Source: Acidobacteriota bacterium (GTDB lineage: Bacteria; Acidobacteriota; Blastocatellia; Pyrinomonadales; Pyrinomonadaceae). Taken from it: a stretch of DNA of 6,036 bases. Under the pieces are notes generated by a model. It saw only the letters and a program-made list of their open reading frames with translations. It did not search any database and was not told the origin of the DNA. The DNA lies in assembly GCA_029777145.1 (NCBI GenBank), contig JAKOSS010000050.1, positions 1-6,036 of the forward strand, in the 5' to 3' direction. The position numbers and the translations under genes were made by a program. Positions within the stretch are counted from its first letter, which is position 1. The number at the start of each line of letters is the position of its first letter. Of this stretch, positions 1 through 5,997 are shown in pieces.

Positions 1-1041
1 CAGCTGAACGTCTGGCGCGTACTGACGGTCAGCGGAAAACGCGGTCAGGACGTAGCCAACGCGACCGTCCCCGGAAGCGGTTACCTGCTTGCCGGTCTCG
101 TCGCATTCGGCGGACTGGTCTTCAACATCGGCAACATCGCGGGTTGCGGATTGGGACTCAAGGCATTGTTCGGTATTCCCGAAGTCTACGGCGCGGTGAT
201 CAGCGCCGGCGCGGCGATAATCATCTTTTGCGTGAAAGAGGCCGGAAAGGCGATGGACTTCGTCGTCAAGATCCTCGGCGTCGTCATGCTCGGCCTGATC
301 TGCTACGTGGTCTTCGCCTCGAAACCGCCGATCGGCGAAGCCGCCTACCGGACGATACTTCCGGTGGTCGACGGCCCTGATTCGGCGGCCAACCTGTCGC
401 GGGCGATCGTGACGCTCGTCGGCGGCACCGTCGGCGGATACATCACCTTCGCCGGGGCGCATCGCCTGATCGAGGCCGGAGTTACCGGACCCGAACGCCT
501 GCGGGAGGTGAATCGCGGAGCGACGACCGGCATCGCGGTGACGGCGATCATTCGCTTCGCCTTGTTTCTTGCGGCATTCGGCGTGATCGCACTCGGAATG
601 ACGATCGATCCGGGAAATCCGCCGGCGTCCGTGTTTCAGAATGCCGCCGGCGAGTTCGGCTATCGCGTTTTCGGGATCGTCATGTGGGCCGCGGCGCTGA
701 CGTCGGTGATCGGCGCGGCGTTCACCTCGAGTTCGTTCCTGAAGACCTTTCATCCCGCGGTCAGCGCCCGAAACAACGTCGTCATCATCGGTTTCATATT
801 GATTTCGACCGTCGTCTTCCTGATCGATCCGAAGCCGGTGCAACTGCTCGTCTGGGCCGGCACGGTAAACGGATTCATTCTGCCGGTCGGGCTCGCGCTC
901 GTCCTTTTGGCGTCGCGGAAAAAGTCGGTCGTCGGCGACTACAAGCACCCGTCGTGGCTGCAATGGGCCGGCTGGACGGTCGTCGTCGTGATGCTCGGAT
1001 TCATGGCGATCACCGTTTACAATTCTTTACGACAAAATTAG
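1..1041 (+). CDS. NRAMP-superfamily metal-ion transporter, 5'-truncated
   Basis: This is an integral inner-membrane transporter, open from base 1 with no start codon in the window; 346 residues are present. About nine hydrophobic segments can be seen, near residues 28-50, 62-78, 89-106, 134-157, 178-200, 222-246, 259-276, 281-303 and 320-341. They fit TM3-TM11 of an 11-helix NRAMP fold, so TM1-TM2 are missing. NIAGCGLGLKALFGIP (45-60) resembles the TM3 region of NRAMP proteins. The TM6 region reads GGYITFAGAHRL (145-156), where canonical NRAMPs have Met-Pro-His; only the His (154) is kept. This places it among NRAMP-like relatives such as the Bacillus YcsG group rather than true MntH. Substrate is unknown: Mn2+, Mg2+ or another ion is possible. 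The TM1 DPGN site lies off the window and cannot be checked. The family call is fairly sure, the substrate is not. Confidence 0.8.
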   Translation, partial: QLNVWRVLTVSGKRGQDVANATVPGSGYLLAGLVAFGGLVFNIGNIAGCGLGLKALFGIPEVYGAVISAGAAIIIFCVKEAGKAMDFVVKILGVVMLGLICYVVFASKPPIGEAAYRTILPVVDGPDSAANLSRAIVTLVGGTVGGYITFAGAHRLIEAGVTGPERLREVNRGATTGIAVTAIIRFALFLAAFGVIALGMTIDPGNPPASVFQNAAGEFGYRVFGIVMWAAALTSVIGAAFTSSSFLKTFHPAVSARNNVVIIGFILISTVVFLIDPKPVQLLVWAGTVNGFILPVGLALVLLASRKKSVVGDYKHPSWLQWAGWTVVVVMLGFMAITVYNSLRQN

Positions 1042-1097
1042 TTCAACCTTTCGGCGTGAAGTGCATCAAAAACAAAAACGCTTCGGAGCTGACCTAA

Positions 1098-2210
1098 ATG
1101 AAAAATTTGATTTCGGGAATCGTGATCGCGATGATCTTTGCGATCGCAGCATCTGGACAATCAGGGCGCAGGATCGCGGCGACGCCGACTCCGACACCGC
1201 CGCCAAAGCCTGTCGAAGACCAGTTTTCTGATTCGAAGATACTTCCGCCGCGCGTTCGGGTGACAAAACCGAAGTTCAAGAATTCCGACAAGAACGACAC
1301 CGTGTCGACGACGCCGTCGTCCGATCCGGATGCCGAATCGGACGAAGATACGATCCGTGTCGAGACAAATCTTGTGACGATTCCCGTGTCCGTCCTCGAC
1401 CGCAACGGACTTTACGTCCCGACGCTCAGCAAGGAGAGTTTTCGAATCTTCGAGAACGGAAAGGAACAGCAGATCGAGTTCTTTGCGGACGCGGAGGTCC
1501 CGATCAGCGTGATCCTGCTGCTCGACATGAGTTATTCGAGCGAACGGAAAGTGGATCTTATCAAGCAGGCGGCGATCGCCTTTGTCGACCGGCTCAACTC
1601 ACAGGACCGCGTTTCCGTGATCGAATTCACGGGCAGTTACCGCACGTTGGCGGAAATGACGACGAACCGCGAAGAGATATATCGCGGTATCCGCAAGGCG
1701 GATATCGGTTCGGGAACATCGATTTATGACACGGTTGAGCACTCGGTGCGAAAGCTGATCCCGGCGATCGAAGGACGCAAGGCCATCGTGCTGTTCACGG
1801 ACGGCGTCGATACGACCTCGCGGCGCTCGAACTACGATCGCAGCATCGACTATGCCGAGGAATCGGAAGCTCCGATCTTCCCGATCTATTTCAACACTTT
1901 CATGGATCAGCAGAATATGCGGATCGGGGTACAACCGAACACGCGCGGCGAATACGCGCTCGGCCGGAACTATCTGAAGGAACTGGCGGACTATACGGGA
2001 GGCGCGGTTTATGATTCGGCGTCGACGCCCGGCGGACTCGTCGGCGCGTTCGAGGCGATCGCCGACGAACTCCGGAAGCAGTACGTGATCGGATATATTC
2101 CGCAGGACAAGGGCACGCCCGGCGAACGCCGATCGATCAAGGTCCGCATCAACCGTCCGAACCTCGTGATCCGCGCCCGCGACAGCTATATTGTTGGGAA
2201 AACCAAGTAG
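1098..2210 (+). CDS. Secreted VWFA-related acidobacterial-domain protein
   Basis: This is a 370-residue exported protein. Residues 1-20 form a signal peptide (MKN, a hydrophobic core, then AASG), with no lipobox Cys. A Thr/Pro-rich stretch (29-38) and an acidic, Ser-rich linker (about 62-84) lead to a short beta-rich region (VETNLVTIPVSVLD, 88-101) typical of the TIGR03436 family. The von Willebrand A fold follows at about 133-330. Its metal-ion-dependent adhesion site is intact: D143-S145-S147 (DMSYS), T207 (GSGTS) and D235 (LFTDG). The C-terminus (LRKQYVIGYIPQD and RRSIKVRI, 325-352) matches the usual end of this family. CGGAG at 1084-1088 sits 9 bases before the ATG and supports the start. 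Such proteins are abundant in Acidobacteriota and their ligands are generally unknown; binding or adhesion outside the cytoplasm is an inference. No functional link to the flanking genes is apparent. Confidence 0.9.
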   Translation: MKNLISGIVIAMIFAIAASGQSGRRIAATPTPTPPPKPVEDQFSDSKILPPRVRVTKPKFKNSDKNDTVSTTPSSDPDAESDEDTIRVETNLVTIPVSVLDRNGLYVPTLSKESFRIFENGKEQQIEFFADAEVPISVILLLDMSYSSERKVDLIKQAAIAFVDRLNSQDRVSVIEFTGSYRTLAEMTTNREEIYRGIRKADIGSGTSIYDTVEHSVRKLIPAIEGRKAIVLFTDGVDTTSRRSNYDRSIDYAEESEAPIFPIYFNTFMDQQNMRIGVQPNTRGEYALGRNYLKELADYTGGAVYDSASTPGGLVGAFEAIADELRKQYVIGYIPQDKGTPGERRSIKVRINRPNLVIRARDSYIVGKTK

Positions 2211-2213
2211 AAC

Positions 2214-2377
2214 GCCTGCGGCATTCTGGATTCCAGGCCTGCGGCAGTCCAAATTCCAAGATTCCAAGCCTGCGGCATTCCAGGCCTGCGCCATTCCAGA
2301 TTCCAAGAATCCAGGCCTGCGACATTCCAAGCCTGCGGCAGTCCATATTCCAAAAATTCCAAGCCTGCGGCATTCCA
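2214..2377 (+). repeat. Array of seven direct 15-base repeats between convergent genes
   Basis: Seven copies of a 15-base word with consensus GCCTGCGGCATTCCA start at 2214, 2237, 2268, 2284, 2315, 2331 and 2363. Variants carry GCAGTCC, CCATTCC or GACATTCC in the second half; copy 1 has CATTCTG in place of CATTCCA. Spacers of 1-18 bases are mostly made of another word, ATTCCAA, so the whole stretch is built from two recurring words. Several copies are preceded by CA, making the palindrome CAGGCCTG. The array begins 3 bases after the VWFA gene stop. Spacing is irregular, so this is not a CRISPR. Its function is unknown. Confidence 0.9.
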
Positions 2378-2445
2378 GATTCCAAGCATTCCAAGTAACT
2401 TGAGTTCTGGAATCTTGGAATTTTGGAATTTGAACTGCCGCAGGC
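2363..2445. terminator. Long imperfect inverted repeat, candidate bidirectional terminator
   Basis: The last direct repeat and its downstream words (2363-2395) are complementary to 2414-2445, which holds an inverted copy of the 15-base word (ACTGCCGCAGGC at 2434-2445). By eye, 33 bases pair with 32, with about four mismatches and one bulge, around an 18-base loop that itself contains CAAGTAACTTG. It lies between two converging stop codons (2210 and 2454), where a terminator for both transcripts is expected. There is no clean U-tract, so termination is inferred from position and fold only. Earlier copies, for example 2331-2363, could pair with the same right arm. Confidence 0.55.
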
Positions 2446-2453
2446 CTGAAATT

Positions 2454-3101
2454 CTAGCTTCGCGCGTCCTGAACGATCTTCGCGAATTGCTGGGCGCGCT
2501 CGGTGACAATGTGGGCCTCGCCGGCGCGTATCGCCTTGAGATCGACGAGATCCGCGCCGATTCCGAGGGCGCTCGAACCCGCTTTGATGAAATCTGCCGC
2601 CGTATTGAGATTCACGCCGCCCGTCGGGATCAGTTCAACCTGCGGCAGAGGCGCCTTCAATCCCTTGATATAACTCGATCCGCCCATCGCCGAACACGGA
2701 AAAACCTTGACGAAGTCGGCTCCGGCCTGCCATGCGGTGACGACCTCCGTCGGCGTCAGTGCGCCCGGACAGATCGGGACCGAATAGCGTTTGCACAATT
2801 CGATCGTGCTGAGATTGAGCGCCGGGCTGACGACGAACGTCGCACCGGCGAGAATGCACGCCCGCGCCGTTTCCGGATCGAGAACCGTGCCGGCACCGAC
2901 AACGACGTCACTGCCGAATTTGTCGGCGACCTTTTCGATCACCTTCACCGCGCCCGGAACGGTCATAGTGATCTCAAGGATCGGCACGCCGCCGGCTTTG
3001 ATCGCATCGACCGCCTCGAGCGCTTCCTCGGGCGAATTGGCCCTGACGACCGGCACGACGCCGATCTCGATGATTCTTCTTACGACTTCTGAACTTTTCA
3101 T
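2454..3101 (-). CDS. eda: 2-keto-3-deoxy-6-phosphogluconate (KDPG) aldolase
   Basis: This cytoplasmic class I aldolase splits KDPG into pyruvate and glyceraldehyde-3-phosphate, and in some members also 4-hydroxy-2-oxoglutarate. At 215 residues it has the normal family length and forms a single TIM barrel. Visible signature residues are R20 (VPVVRAN), the catalytic acid/base E43 (LEITMTVPGA), T72 (GAGTVLD), S92-P93, the Schiff-base K132 (FVKVFP) and the phosphate-binding PTGGV loop (159-163). The EITMTVP form resembles the Thermotoga-type aldolase rather than the EVTLRT of E. coli, so it is a normal variant. The gene is the last of the minus-strand uronate operon, placed right after the kinase that would supply KDPG. 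Only a weak GAGA precedes the ATG. The 134-base upstream gap leaves room for its own promoter, but none was recognised. Confidence 0.95.
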   Translation of the reverse strand: MKSSEVVRRIIEIGVVPVVRANSPEEALEAVDAIKAGGVPILEITMTVPGAVKVIEKVADKFGSDVVVGAGTVLDPETARACILAGATFVVSPALNLSTIELCKRYSVPICPGALTPTEVVTAWQAGADFVKVFPCSAMGGSSYIKGLKAPLPQVELIPTGGVNLNTAADFIKAGSSALGIGADLVDLKAIRAGEAHIVTERAQQFAKIVQDARS

Positions 3102-3235
3102 TTCGATACAGTCTCAATAAATTGTCAGCCTGCTGAGCATGCTGATCGGCTAAATTCGAAATAGTTGAAAACTGATAGGTCATAGCGGATAACCGCCGGC
3201 CTGCTCACTGCTCACGGCTTACCGCTCACCGCTCA
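3102..3235 (-). other. 134-base kinase-aldolase intergenic spacer
   Basis: This is the only long gap in the operon. Besides the 7-base tandem repeat at its kinase end, it holds a small perfect hairpin (GCGG-ATAA-CCGC, 3185-3196) and a short repeat of TGCTGA (3131-3136 and 3140-3145) next to an inverted TCAGC (3125-3129). No convincing -35/-10 pair, riboswitch or small gene was seen. It could hold an RNA-processing site or an internal promoter for the aldolase, but nothing here proves either. Confidence 0.5.
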
Positions 3236-3237
3236 CT
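3203..3237 (-). repeat. Five tandem copies of a 7-base repeat
   Basis: On the plus strand the units are GCTCACT, GCTCACG, GCTTACC, GCTCACC and GCTCACT, with no gaps; on the coding (minus) strand the core is GTGAGC. The first unit in the direction of transcription overlaps two bases of the kinase TAG stop (3236-3238), so the array begins exactly at the end of the gene. It is unrelated in sequence to the 15-base array at 2214-2377. Function is unknown; slippage or a short dispersed repeat family could explain it. Confidence 0.85.
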
Positions 3238-4327
3238 ATCTCGCTACCCGCGCGCCGCCGCCTTTCATTACCTTCTCGACTTCCGCCAGCGAGACCATGG
3301 TCGTGTCGCCCGGTGTCGTCATCGCCAGAGCGCCGTGCGCGGCGCCGCAATTTACGGCATATTCCGGCCCGCGATCGGTCAGGAATCCATAAATCAGTCC
3401 AGACGCGAACGAGTCGCCGCCGCCGACGCGATCGAAGATCTGAAGATCCGGACGCATCGTCGCCTGATGAAGCGTGCCGTTGGTGTAACACACCGCGCCC
3501 CAGTCATTGAACGACGCCGTCTTCGCGTTGCGCAAGGTCGTCGCGACCGCCTTGAAATTCGGATACGTCGCGACCGCCTTTTCGATCATCTTCTGATAAC
3601 TTCCGATGTCGAGCTTCGAATGATTCTCGTCCTGGCCTTCGACCTCAAGTCCGAGGCACGCCGTGAAATCTTCCTCGTTGCCGATCATGACGTCGACATA
3701 CTGCGCGAGGTCGCGGTTGACCTCCTGCGCCTTTGCCTGTCCGCCGACGGCCTTCCACAGCGATTCACGGTAGTTGAGATCGTACGAGATCATCGTTCCG
3801 CACTCTTTGGCAATCTGCATTGCCTCGCGGGCGACATCGGGTGTCGTTTCCGACAATGCGCAGAAAATTCCGCCGGTGTGAAACCAACGCGCGCCCTCCT
3901 GTTCAAATATTTTGCGCCAGTCGATGTCGCCCGGTTTGAGCTGCGACACGGCGGTGTGGCCGCGATCCGAGCACCCCAACGCGCCGCGGACGCCGAAACC
4001 GGCCTCGGTAAAGTTCATGCCGTTGCGTACCGACCGTCCGACGCCGTCGTACTTGACCCATTTAAGGTGCGACTGATCGACCCCGCCCTGGTAGATCAGA
4101 TCCTGGACGAGCCGTCCGATCGGATTGTCGGCCAGCGCCGTGACGATCGCCGTGTTCATTCCGAAACAGCGCTTGAGGCCGCGCGCGACGTTGTATTCGC
4201 CGCCGCCTTCCCAGACCTGAAACGTGCGCGTCGTGTGGATCCGCTTGTCGCCCGGATCCAAACGCAACATTACTTCTCCCAAACTGACGAGGTCCCAGCG
4301 GCACTCGTCCTTCGATCTTATCTGCAT
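3236..4327 (-). CDS. kdgK: PfkB-family sugar kinase, probable 2-keto-3-deoxygluconate kinase
   Basis: This cytoplasmic ribokinase-fold enzyme is expected to phosphorylate 2-keto-3-deoxygluconate with ATP to give KDPG. Of 363 residues, SLGEVMLRLDPG (15-26) opens the fold, GGGEYNVARGL (41-51) is the sugar-binding glycine/asparagine motif, and SYDLNYR (181-187) and GNEED (216-220) are typical PfkB strands. DRVGGGDSF (299-307) is the family's second signature, with D305 as catalytic base; the DRVGGGDSF form is characteristic of KDG kinases. It is somewhat longer than many KDG kinases, with a C-terminal tail ending GGGARVAR. GAGAG at 4334-4338, 6 bases from the ATG, is a weak ribosome site. It starts 26 bases after the dehydrogenase stop and its product feeds the downstream aldolase. 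A different 2-keto sugar acid as substrate cannot be excluded from sequence alone. Confidence 0.88.
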   Translation of the reverse strand: MQIRSKDECRWDLVSLGEVMLRLDPGDKRIHTTRTFQVWEGGGEYNVARGLKRCFGMNTAIVTALADNPIGRLVQDLIYQGGVDQSHLKWVKYDGVGRSVRNGMNFTEAGFGVRGALGCSDRGHTAVSQLKPGDIDWRKIFEQEGARWFHTGGIFCALSETTPDVAREAMQIAKECGTMISYDLNYRESLWKAVGGQAKAQEVNRDLAQYVDVMIGNEEDFTACLGLEVEGQDENHSKLDIGSYQKMIEKAVATYPNFKAVATTLRNAKTASFNDWGAVCYTNGTLHQATMRPDLQIFDRVGGGDSFASGLIYGFLTDRGPEYAVNCGAAHGALAMTTPGDTTMVSLAEVEKVMKGGGARVAR

Positions 4328-4353
4328 ATTTTTCTCTCGCTCTTTATTCGCGG

Positions 4354-5118
4354 TCAGCGGCCCATCCAGCCGCCGTCGACCACAAGGATATGTCCGTGCA
4401 TGTAACTGCTTGCGTCGGAACTCAAGAATACGGCGGCGCCCGCGATGTCCTCGGATGCGCCCCAGCGGCCGGCGGGTATCCGCTCAAGAATCTGTCTGTT
4501 TCGATTCTCGTCGGCCCGCAGTGCGGTCGTGTTGTCCGTCTCCATGTAGCCCGGAGCAATGGCATTTACGTTAACGCCGTTTCGCGCCCATTCGTTGGCG
4601 AGCGCTTTCGTGAGACCGGCGACGCCCGATTTCGACGCCGTGTATGCCGGAACCGTGATGCCGCCCTGAAACGAAAGCAGCGACGCGATGTTGACGATCT
4701 TTCCGCCGCCCCGTTCGAGCATCCCGCGCCCGGCAAGCTGGCATAACCTGAAGACCGACGACAGATTCACCTCGAGGACCTCGGCCCAGTCGGCTTCCGA
4801 AAAATCGACGGCCGGCGCGCGCCGAATCATTCCGGCGTTGTTGATAAGAATGTCGATGCGGCCGAACTTCGCGATCGTCTGATCGACGATCGATGCCGCC
4901 GCGTCGGATCTCGCCAGATCGCCGGTCACGACTTCGCCGCGGCGTCCCGAAGCGGCGATCGCCCCGAGTGTTCCGTCCGCGGCTTCCGCGCGTCTCGAAT
5001 GGACCGCGACGTCCGCCCCGGACTCTGCCAAAGCGATCGCGATCGCGGCACCGAGCCCGGTGTTCGCGCCGGTCACGAGCGCAATTTTGCCGTCAAGTTT
5101 GAACTTTTCCAACATCAT
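4354..5118 (-). CDS. kduD: KduD-type dehydrogenase (2-keto-3-deoxygluconate 5-dehydrogenase)
   Basis: This cytoplasmic short-chain dehydrogenase is expected to interconvert 2,5-diketo-3-deoxygluconate and 2-keto-3-deoxygluconate with NAD(H). It has 254 residues, the usual KduD length. It carries the Rossmann motif TGANTGLG (16-23), NNAG (93-96) and the catalytic tetrad N118, S146, Y159 and K163. The C-terminal part separates it from generic family members: GYMETDNT (190-197), LRADE (200-204), RIPAGRWG (213-220) and the ending VVDGGWMGR closely follow KduD. The start is MM, and either ATG could be used. No Shine-Dalgarno is seen in the 15 bases after the isomerase stop, so translation may be coupled to the gene before it. 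Function within the pathway is well supported by both neighbours. Confidence 0.92.
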   Translation of the reverse strand: MMLEKFKLDGKIALVTGANTGLGAAIAIALAESGADVAVHSRRAEAADGTLGAIAASGRRGEVVTGDLARSDAAASIVDQTIAKFGRIDILINNAGMIRRAPAVDFSEADWAEVLEVNLSSVFRLCQLAGRGMLERGGGKIVNIASLLSFQGGITVPAYTASKSGVAGLTKALANEWARNGVNVNAIAPGYMETDNTTALRADENRNRQILERIPAGRWGASEDIAGAAVFLSSDASSYMHGHILVVDGGWMGR

Positions 5119-5133
5119 TTCGATTGAGCCGAA

Positions 5134-5970
5134 TTACTTTCTCGATGCTTCAAGTCCCGATCCGCCGACGGCGTATTCGGGCTGCACATTGACGACCCCG
5201 AACTGGCGGTCCTCGATCTCGCGGTTGGCCGCCATCATCCACAGAAAATTGATCGAGCCGCCGGGTGCGGCGACGTTCGGGTGATAGCCTTCAGGCATGA
5301 CGATGACGTCGCCCTCGCGGACGACTTCGACGAGTTCCGGCGAATCGAGATTCGTATAGACCATCTGCAATCCCCACTGCGGCGCCGGCATGTCGATGTA
5401 AAGATAGGCTTCCTCAAGCAGCTGCGCGTGCTCGTGCGGCGGAAACGAGGTCCAGTTTCCATCCGATGAGAACGTCACGCCCGCCATGATCCTTCCGGCC
5501 TGGACGTTCTTCCCGATGAGAATATTCAGGTCGCGTTCGGTCGGCGGCTTGCCGACGACGAAATGCAGCGACGGATCCTTCCGGATCTCGTCAAACGAAA
5601 TGAACTGGACCGGAAATCTCGTTTCGACAGGCGCCGAGACTTCGGCGAGATCGCAACTCGGACCGTTCGGCGTGACCTTGACCGACGAGTCGCGCGGGAC
5701 GTAGAGCGAATCGTAACGGTTCAGTTCGAACGGAGTCCCGTCAACCGCAACCGTCGCCGCGCCGTTCAGACAGATCAGTCCGACTTCGAAGTCACCCGTT
5801 TCGTAGTTTGCCGACGGCAACGTCTCGTCAAGGATGATCCGGCCATAGGTCAGATTTCGCGTGGCCGTGTTCGCCGGACTGACCGAAATATTGCGTCCCT
5901 TTTTCGTATGCGTGTTTCGAACGACGCAACTGTCGCGTTCGATCTTGTTCAATGTAATCTCGCTGTTCAT
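5134..5970 (-). CDS. kduI: KduI/IolB-family isomerase (probable 5-keto-4-deoxyuronate isomerase)
   Basis: This is a bicupin, metal-dependent sugar-acid isomerase of 278 residues from the chosen ATG, the length usual for KduI. The N-terminal cupin (to about 120) includes VDGTPFELNRYDSLYVPRD. The C-terminal cupin holds the likely metal ligands H179 and H181 (FPPHEH), E187 (EEAYLY) and H230 (EGYHPNV). By context it would convert 5-keto-4-deoxyuronate to 2,5-diketo-3-deoxygluconate, the substrate of the KduD enzyme encoded next. Its motifs GNWTSFPPHEH and EGYHPNVAAPG look more like IolB (5-deoxyglucuronate isomerase of inositol breakdown) than classical KduI. Automatic annotation could therefore name it IolB; the neighbours argue for the uronate role. 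A GTG six bases upstream (5976) is in frame, but the ribosome site would overlap it, so the ATG is preferred. Confidence 0.82.
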   Translation of the reverse strand: MNSEITLNKIERDSCVVRNTHTKKGRNISVSPANTATRNLTYGRIILDETLPSANYETGDFEVGLICLNGAATVAVDGTPFELNRYDSLYVPRDSSVKVTPNGPSCDLAEVSAPVETRFPVQFISFDEIRKDPSLHFVVGKPPTERDLNILIGKNVQAGRIMAGVTFSSDGNWTSFPPHEHAQLLEEAYLYIDMPAPQWGLQMVYTNLDSPELVEVVREGDVIVMPEGYHPNVAAPGGSINFLWMMAANREIEDRQFGVVNVQPEYAVGGSGLEASRK

Positions 5971-5972
5971 AA

Positions 5973-5980
5973 CCACCCCT
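5973..5980 (-). promoter_or_regulatory. Ribosome binding site of the isomerase gene
   Basis: On the minus strand AGGGGTGG lies 2 bases before the ATG at 5970, with its AGGGG core 5 bases away. It is the strongest purine-rich site in the operon. It overlaps the in-frame GTG at 5974-5976, which therefore is an unlikely start. The start at 5970 was chosen on this basis. Confidence 0.55.
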
Positions 5981-5997
5981 GCGGATCGCTCCGCCGA

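Noticed and set aside
607..618. A DPGN tetrapeptide in the NRAMP-like transporter, identical to the metal-binding motif of TM1
   Set aside because: It lies at residues 203-206, in the loop after the seventh membrane segment and far from TM1, which is off the window. It is taken as a chance match.
1599..2330. 243-residue minus-strand frame opposite the VWFA gene
   Set aside because: It is antisense to a gene with an intact signal peptide and MIDAS site, and its N-terminus is repeat-derived.
2214..2377. CRISPR-like array
   Set aside because: Repeats are only 15 bases, imperfect, and separated by irregular 1-18 base spacers that are themselves repetitive. No cas genes are present.
2191..2403. 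Plus-strand 70-residue frame over the end of the VWFA gene and the array
   Set aside because: It begins with a TTG inside the VWFA gene and consists only of translated repeat words.
2149..2509. Minus-strand reading frames crossing the repeat array, giving repeated peptides such as MPQAWN
   Set aside because: They arise because the repeat word has few stop codons. They overlap the VWFA and aldolase genes in other frames, have no ribosome site, and show repetition that follows the DNA words rather than a protein pattern.
3149..3165. Possible operator around TTCGAA in the kinase-aldolase gap
   Set aside because: The inner TTCGAA and the outer CTA/TAG arms have different centres, so no true palindrome of operator length is formed.
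3335..4405. Long plus-strand open frame (356 codons) opposite the kinase gene
   Set aside because: It is antisense to a clearly recognisable PfkB kinase, is Arg-rich and low in domain features, and is a typical shadow in GC-rich DNA.
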